NCBI GenBank assembly: GCA_002361875.1
Contig: DERX01000042.1
Location: 1 to 10,551, forward strand
From: Ruminococcaceae bacterium UBA3329
GTDB lineage: Bacteria; Bacillota; Clostridia; Oscillospirales; Acutalibacteraceae
DNA: 10,551 nt
Reading direction: 5' to 3'
In this document: one piece after another, positions 6,279 through 10,551 of the stretch
Numbering within the stretch: the first letter of the stretch is position 1
How the letters are laid out: the number at the start of each line of letters is the position of its first letter
Made by a program: the position numbers and the translations under genes
The notes under the pieces: generated by a model
Told to the model about the DNA's origin: nothing
The model's database searches: none
What the model saw: only the letters and a program-made list of their open reading frames with translations

Positions 6279-7895
6279 ATGTCAGAGCCAAAATATGTAA
6301 TTGCCTATGATATAGGCACAACAGGAGTTAAAACCTGTATTTTTTCAATTACAGACAAAATTGAGCTTCTTGCGGCGGCAAGCGAGGGCTACAAGCTTTA
6401 TGTTATGCCGAACGGCGGCGCAGAGCAGGACCCCGAAGAGTGGTGGCAAGCAATGCGTAACAGCACAAATGTTGTTATGAAAAAATCCAAAATCAAGAAA
6501 GAGGCTATTTCAGGCATTTCGTTCTGCTCGCAAATGCAGGGCGTAGTTCTCGTTGACAAGGATGCAAACGCTGTGCGCAGAGCATTCAGCTATATGGACC
6601 AGCGTGCAACAGAGGAGCTTAAAGCAGGAATGGGCGGCGGAGTCCAGATTGCAGGCGGCAATGCCGTAAAGGTTTTGAAATCCCTTAAGTGCACGGGTGC
6701 GGCTCCTCTTTCGGTTAAAGACCCGATTTGGAAATACAAGTGGACGGAGAAAAATGAGCCTGAAAATTTCAGACGTGTTTACAAATGGCTTGATGTTAAG
6801 GAATACCTTATTGCAAGAATGACGGGCGAGTTCGTTATGACTCACGACTCTGCATTCTCCACAATGATTTATGATATAAAGCAGAAAACGTGGAGCGAGG
6901 AAATGTGCAAAATGCTCGGCGTTAATATGGACCACCTTGCAAAAATCGTAAAATCGACTGATAAAGTCGGCTGTCTTACTGACAAGGCGGCTGAAGAATT
7001 GGGACTTGCAAGGGGCACGGCAGTGTTCGGCGGCGGCGGTGACGCATCGCTGATAGGTGTTGGTGCAGGCGCAGTTAACCTCGGCGACACTCATATTTAT
7101 CAGGGTACTTCCGGCTGGGTTTCAACGGTAGTTGACAAGTCTATTGTTGACACAAGCTCAATGATAGCCGCTATTGTAGGCGCTAAAGACGGTTATTACA
7201 ATTACTTTGCCGAGCTTGAAACGGCAGGTAAATGCGTTGAGTGGGTAAAAGACCACTTGGCGCTTGACGAAATTGATATTTATATGGACAAGAGCCATAA
7301 CCTTAAACACGCAAAGGGCGATATGGAAGTAATATACACCAATCTTTTCGAGTATATGGCGGCTGTTATCAATGAGGTTCCCGCAGGCTCAAACGGCGTT
7401 ATTTTCACTCCGTGGCTTCACGGCAACCGTTGCCCGTTTGAAGACCCTAATTCAAGAGGAATGTTCTTTAATTTAAGTCTTGATACAGGCAAATCCGAAA
7501 TGATTCGTGCCGTTTACGAGGGTGTTTGTTTCCATCTTCGTTGGTTCCTCGAAACTCAGGACAAGAAAATCAAGACCTCAAACATAATCCGTTTTGTAGG
7601 AGGAGGAGCACTTTCCGATGTAACGTGTCAGATACTTGCTGACTGCACAGGCAGAACCGTTGAAACGGTTGAAAGTCCGCAGAACATCGGCTCGGTCGGC
7701 GCGGCAATTACTATTGCAGTCGGAACAGGGCTTATAAGCGACATTACCGAGGCAAAGAGGTTTATTCCTGCGGCAAAAATCTTTAAACCGAATTTTGCAC
7801 ACAAGGCGGTTTATGACCGTAACTATAAGGTATATAAAAATCTTTACAAATCAAACAAAGAGAATTTTGCTATCCTTAACGGGCAAGACAGATAA
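6279..7895 (+). CDS. FGGY-family carbohydrate kinase (xylulokinase-like)
   Basis: An ATP-dependent kinase of the FGGY family, expected to phosphorylate a sugar or polyol after uptake. At 538 residues it is somewhat longer than the usual 480-510 for XylB. The N-terminal actin-like phosphate loop is YDIGTTGVK (D11-G16). CSQMQG at 83-88 occupies the place of GQMHG in xylulokinase, and YMDQRA follows as the conserved sugar-contact loop. KDPIWKYKW resembles FGGY signature 1. FGGGGDAS carries the expected catalytic base D255, and FVGGGALSD (glycines 441-443) is the C-terminal ATP-binding region. AGGG at 6267-6270 gives an 8-nt SD spacing. It lies downstream of a TetR gene and upstream of a GPH-type transporter, and each of the kinase and the transporter carries a copy of the same leader element, which links them functionally. 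Xylulose is possible, but the altered motif makes another pentulose, hexulose or polyol equally possible. Confidence 0.85.
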   Translation: MSEPKYVIAYDIGTTGVKTCIFSITDKIELLAAASEGYKLYVMPNGGAEQDPEEWWQAMRNSTNVVMKKSKIKKEAISGISFCSQMQGVVLVDKDANAVRRAFSYMDQRATEELKAGMGGGVQIAGGNAVKVLKSLKCTGAAPLSVKDPIWKYKWTEKNEPENFRRVYKWLDVKEYLIARMTGEFVMTHDSAFSTMIYDIKQKTWSEEMCKMLGVNMDHLAKIVKSTDKVGCLTDKAAEELGLARGTAVFGGGGDASLIGVGAGAVNLGDTHIYQGTSGWVSTVVDKSIVDTSSMIAAIVGAKDGYYNYFAELETAGKCVEWVKDHLALDEIDIYMDKSHNLKHAKGDMEVIYTNLFEYMAAVINEVPAGSNGVIFTPWLHGNRCPFEDPNSRGMFFNLSLDTGKSEMIRAVYEGVCFHLRWFLETQDKKIKTSNIIRFVGGGALSDVTCQILADCTGRTVETVESPQNIGSVGAAITIAVGTGLISDITEAKRFIPAAKIFKPNFAHKAVYDRNYKVYKNLYKSNKENFAILNGQDR

Positions 7896-7906
7896 AAAAT
7901 AAAAAA

Positions 7907-7976
7907 GGAAAGGAACGGCACACATTTAATAAAGCGTTGGGGGCTTGGATGTGTGCCGCAGTTGTAGGGCGAAGAT
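7907..7976 (+). promoter_or_regulatory. Structured leader element, copy B, before transporter
   Basis: GGAAAGGAACGG (7907-7918) is identical to copy A. It leads into a perfect 10-bp stem, CGGCACACAT (7916-7925) with ATGTGTGCCG (7949-7958), around a 23-base loop that can form a small AAGC/GCTT hairpin (7932-7935 with 7943-7946) with a 7-base loop. The stem is followed by CAG, six extra bases relative to copy A, and AGGGCGAAG, whose AGGG at 7966-7969 is the SD for the ATG at 7977. The stem differs from copy A at paired positions but stays complementary, which points to selection for RNA structure. Confidence 0.6.
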
Positions 7977-9644
7977 ATGAAATTAGGGGAACTCAAGACA
8001 AAGGTTCAGGGCGCTCCTGCCTATGTTAAGCGTTATTGGAAAACGCCGAATGAAGGGGAATATCTTTCTCTTTCGGAAATGGTTGCTTACACTGCAACAC
8101 AGGCAGGTACATACGTTTGCGCAACGTTTTCCGCTATTATGGCATTCAGCGCAACTTATTTTACAGGCTCAATAATGGGCATTTCAAATCTGGATTTTAC
8201 CATAATCAGTATAATGGGTACGGTTATAGGTTATCTTCTTATTTTCTTTAATCCGATAGGCGTATTGCTGTATGAAAACCACGGCAGACTGACGCCGAAA
8301 ATGAAAATATTCGCACACTGTGCATATTCAGCGGAAATAATTATCGGTATATGCTGTTATTTTATTCCGTCGGAAGGCTTCGAGTTTATTATTAAAGGTT
8401 TTCCGCAGCTTGTGGGTAACAATTTGCTCGTAGCAGGTGTTACGAACTATTTAACCTGGGCAATAAGAAGAGCCTTCAGCGCAAAATACGGCAGACTAAA
8501 GCCGTTTATTGTGCTTTGCGGCTTTCCCACCGCTATAATTATGTCAATTATACCGTATCTGCCGCTTCTCGATATGAGCTATACAAAAAGACTTATAATC
8601 TTGAATTTAGCCTTTTCTTTTATGAATTTCTTCTATCAGCAGTGGATGAATGTTGCGGGAATGGTTGCGTTTATGACGCCGAATTCACAGGAACGCCAGC
8701 GCCTTTATTCAATAGTGCCGATTGTTACAGGCTTCTTCCCGTCGGTAATCAATATGTTTTTGCCGATGCTCATTTCCACGACCGGCGGCTACCTTAATCT
8801 TAAAACATATAAGGTGTTTGTCCCGATTTTCGCTTTCGCAGGCGCATTTATGTCCTTGGCATCAATTAAGTGCAAGGAAAGGGTAATTGAAAAGCCGATT
8901 GAGGAAAGAGCCAAGGTTACATTCTTTAAGGGCGCTAAAAATGTACTTAAAAACAAATATTTTTGGATAATAAACATCTCCAATGTGTTCGGCCAGTACC
9001 AATGGCTTATCGGCAACCTGCTTGCTTGGTGGTTCATTTACTCACTGCGAATGGAATGGTTCTCAGGTGTTGCGGCAAATATTGTCGTTTTGGGTATGAC
9101 GCTCGGCAATCTTCTTTGTCCCGTGCTCACACGCAAGTTTGAAAAGAGAAATATTTTGCTTATTTCCCGTGCGCTTATCATTTTAATGTCCTTAGGAATT
9201 GTATTTGCGGTAAAACTCGGAAATATTTATGTGTTCCTTATAGCACTGTCACTCAGAAATGCAATTATGCCCGTTGTTGACGGCGTAAGCTCAGGCTTCG
9301 GCGCAGACGTGCAGATTTACCATCAGTGGAAATACGGCGAGAGAGCAGACTCAATGTCGGGCGTTTTCTCTTGGTTCTTAAACCCCGTAACAATGGCAAT
9401 AAGCTATATTGTTCCCTATCTTCTTAAGCTTTCCGGCTTTACCTCGGACTGGGATGTGCTTTATGACTCGGCAATTTTGACAAAGGTATTTTCAATATAC
9501 GGCTGGGCAACAATAGCTTCTTTGGCACTTGCCACCGTTCCCTACTTTTTCTATGACCTTACGAAAGAAAAATACGAAATCTGTGTTACTGAGCTTAAAG
9601 CAAGACTTGAAAAGTCCGAAGCAGAAGAGGAGGCGGCGGTATGA
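7977..9644 (+). CDS. GPH/MFS-type sugar:cation symporter
   Basis: An inner-membrane transporter of the glycoside-pentoside-hexuronide (MelB-like) branch of the major facilitator superfamily, likely importing a sugar or glycoside with a cation. The 555-residue protein is longer than MelB (about 470), with a hydrophilic N-terminal stretch of about 40 residues and a charged C-terminal tail rich in Lys and Glu. About twelve hydrophobic segments lie between. The clearest family mark is the loop ADVQIYHQWKYGERADS at 443-459, matching the GPH pattern of a D..DY-like segment followed by a K-x-G-x-R stretch. SLSEMVAYTATQAG near 31-44 opens the first helix in the usual way. It follows the FGGY kinase by 81 nt that hold leader element B, and its stop overlaps the lipoprotein start. 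Substrate is unknown; pairing with the FGGY kinase suggests that the kinase acts on what it imports. Confidence 0.82.
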   Translation: MKLGELKTKVQGAPAYVKRYWKTPNEGEYLSLSEMVAYTATQAGTYVCATFSAIMAFSATYFTGSIMGISNLDFTIISIMGTVIGYLLIFFNPIGVLLYENHGRLTPKMKIFAHCAYSAEIIIGICCYFIPSEGFEFIIKGFPQLVGNNLLVAGVTNYLTWAIRRAFSAKYGRLKPFIVLCGFPTAIIMSIIPYLPLLDMSYTKRLIILNLAFSFMNFFYQQWMNVAGMVAFMTPNSQERQRLYSIVPIVTGFFPSVINMFLPMLISTTGGYLNLKTYKVFVPIFAFAGAFMSLASIKCKERVIEKPIEERAKVTFFKGAKNVLKNKYFWIINISNVFGQYQWLIGNLLAWWFIYSLRMEWFSGVAANIVVLGMTLGNLLCPVLTRKFEKRNILLISRALIILMSLGIVFAVKLGNIYVFLIALSLRNAIMPVVDGVSSGFGADVQIYHQWKYGERADSMSGVFSWFLNPVTMAISYIVPYLLKLSGFTSDWDVLYDSAILTKVFSIYGWATIASLALATVPYFFYDLTKEKYEICVTELKARLEKSEAEEEAAV

Positions 9645-10495
9645 AAAAGAAAACAGCATTATTTTTAGCGCTTCTTATGACGGTTGCGGTTTTATTCAGC
9701 GGCTGCGGCGAGGAGCTCGGTCTTGCCAATACGGAGGTTAAAATCAAGGTTGCCGACGGCAAGGCAGTTGTAACCGAGCTTCCGAATAAAACGGGAATAA
9801 CTGAGATTACAATTCCCGATGAATATGAAAATACTCCCGTAACAGAAATTGCGGATTATGCAGGCTGTAACCTTGAAAATGCAGAGAAAATAAACATAGG
9901 TAAAAATGTTGAGAAAATCGGTGTTTGGTCGTTTGAGAATAATCAAAACCTCAAGGAATTTTATGTTGACCCTGAGAACGAATATTTTTGCTCTGTTGAC
10001 GGTGTTCTTTACACAAAGGATATGAAAGAGCTGCTCTTTTATCCTGTAGCTCGGGGAATTGAAAAAACCGAAATCAAAAAAGATGACGGCAAGACCGAAG
10101 AGGTAGAAAGAATTACATATTCCGTGCCTGAGGGTGTGGAAAAAATCCGTTCAAAGGCGTTTTACAAGTGCGAAAAGCTCTATTCGCTCAAATTGCCGTC
10201 TACTCTTAAAGTAATTGAGGAAAAAGCGTTTTTTAAATGCACATCAATGGAAAATATCAATTTACCTGAAGGTGTAACCAATATAGATAAGGATGCATTC
10301 AGCTGTTGCGGCTCTCTTAAAGCAATAACAGTTCCGAGCACGGTTACCGTAATCGGCGATTATGCTTTTTATAACTGCACCTCTCTTTTGGAGGTTAAAA
10401 TGCAGTGCAAAAAAGAGAATGTATCCTTGGGTCAGAAATGGCAGCCTACGAATAACGGACTTGAAATAAAAGAAGTCAATATTATTTGGGAATGA
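9641..10495 (+). CDS. BspA-type LRR_5 lipoprotein
   Basis: A predicted surface lipoprotein of 284 residues. The N-terminus has a basic MKKK start, a hydrophobic core and a lipobox ending FSGC with the lipidated cysteine at C22. The mature part carries BspA/TpLRR-type leucine-rich repeats (LRR_5): a first, degenerate set at about 67-130 and a regular set of 23-residue units starting AFYKC (173), AFFKC (196), AFSCC (219) and AFYNC (242). A charged insert rich in Lys, Asp and Glu (about 140-160) separates the sets. GAGGAGG at 9627-9633 is an ideal SD, and the ATG overlaps the transporter stop as ATGA, so it is translationally coupled to it. LRR_5 proteins often bind surfaces or other proteins; a role with the sugar importer is inferred only from coupling. 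It is the last gene before a terminator. Confidence 0.87.
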   Translation: MKKKTALFLALLMTVAVLFSGCGEELGLANTEVKIKVADGKAVVTELPNKTGITEITIPDEYENTPVTEIADYAGCNLENAEKINIGKNVEKIGVWSFENNQNLKEFYVDPENEYFCSVDGVLYTKDMKELLFYPVARGIEKTEIKKDDGKTEEVERITYSVPEGVEKIRSKAFYKCEKLYSLKLPSTLKVIEEKAFFKCTSMENINLPEGVTNIDKDAFSCCGSLKAITVPSTVTVIGDYAFYNCTSLLEVKMQCKKENVSLGQKWQPTNNGLEIKEVNIIWE

Positions 10496-10513
10496 TTTTT
10501 AAATTAAAATCAT
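10492..10513. repeat. AT-rich inverted repeat at the lipoprotein stop
   Basis: ATGATTTT (10492-10499) and AAAATCAT (10506-10513) are perfect inverted repeats around a 6-base loop, and the left arm contains the TGA stop. No T-tract follows, so it is not itself a rho-independent terminator. It could protect the 3' end or be chance in AT-rich DNA. Confidence 0.35.
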
Positions 10514-10518
10514 TAGTT

Positions 10519-10548
10519 AAAATCGGCGGATTAGACTGCCGATTTTTT
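10519..10548 (+). terminator. Rho-independent terminator
   Basis: AAAATCGGC (10519-10527) pairs with GCCGATTTT (10538-10546), with an extra G-U and G-C pair possible inside and a short loop. The stem runs into six T residues (10543-10548). It sits 24 nt after the lipoprotein stop and closes the kinase-transporter-lipoprotein block. The A-rich left arm means it may also work in the opposite direction. Confidence 0.85.
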
Positions 10549-10551
10549 CAT

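Noticed and set aside
6510..7094. Antisense open frame of 194 codons inside the FGGY kinase gene
   Set aside because: It lies wholly opposite a gene with clear family motifs, has a biased shadow-like composition rich in Cys, Arg and His, and has no recognisable domain.
6207..7976. The two leader copies as a mobile REP-like repeat or recombination duplicate
   Set aside because: Both sit at the same place relative to a start codon and their stems differ while remaining paired; a recent copy would share stem and loop. Not excluded without a genome search.
1..10551. CRISPR array, tRNA, rRNA, insertion sequence or phage genes
   Set aside because: No regularly spaced direct repeats, cloverleaf-like segments, transposase motifs or phage proteins were seen; nearly all of the window is coding on one strand.

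Overview
The window reads as a carbohydrate-use region from an AT-leaning anaerobic Firmicute. I infer a gut-type clostridium (Oscillospirales/Ruminococcus-like) from the GH36 and GH4 glycosidases, the GPH-type transporter, the BspA-type LRR lipoprotein, purine-rich Shine-Dalgarno (SD) sites and tight same-strand packing. No rRNA, tRNA, insertion sequence or CRISPR array was seen, so the taxonomy is an inference. All eight genes lie on the plus strand.

Left block (about 82-5448): a signal-less GH36 alpha-galactosidase, a GH4 NAD+/Mn2+-type glycosidase, a PfkB-family sugar kinase and a MATE efflux protein. Gaps are 7 nt, an ATGA overlap and 24 nt, which suggests one transcript entering from the left of the window. 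The first three form a cytoplasmic glycoside-breakdown set: two glycosidases of different mechanism, then a kinase. Neither a PTS nor a dedicated glycoside permease is visible in this block.

Middle (5449-6176): a TetR-family regulator with its own probable promoter. An inverted repeat plus a tandem half-site overlaps and follows the -10 region, suggesting autoregulation. A hairpin straddles the end of the gene.

Right block (6207-10548): an FGGY-family carbohydrate kinase, a GPH/MFS sugar-cation symporter, and a lipoprotein with BspA-type (LRR_5) repeats that overlaps the transporter by ATGA. A rho-independent terminator closes the block. The likely scheme is import by the symporter and phosphorylation by the FGGY kinase, with the lipoprotein at the cell surface.

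The most unusual signal is a pair of related leader elements, one before the kinase (6207-6278) and one before the transporter (7907-7976). Both share a 12-base 5' flank, GGAAAGGAACGG, then a hairpin whose stem sequence differs between copies while pairing is kept, then CCGCAG and an AGGGYGAAG SD segment just before the start codon. Two copies with compensatory stem changes in front of functionally linked genes suggest a cis-acting RNA regulator that I do not recognise as a known riboswitch class.
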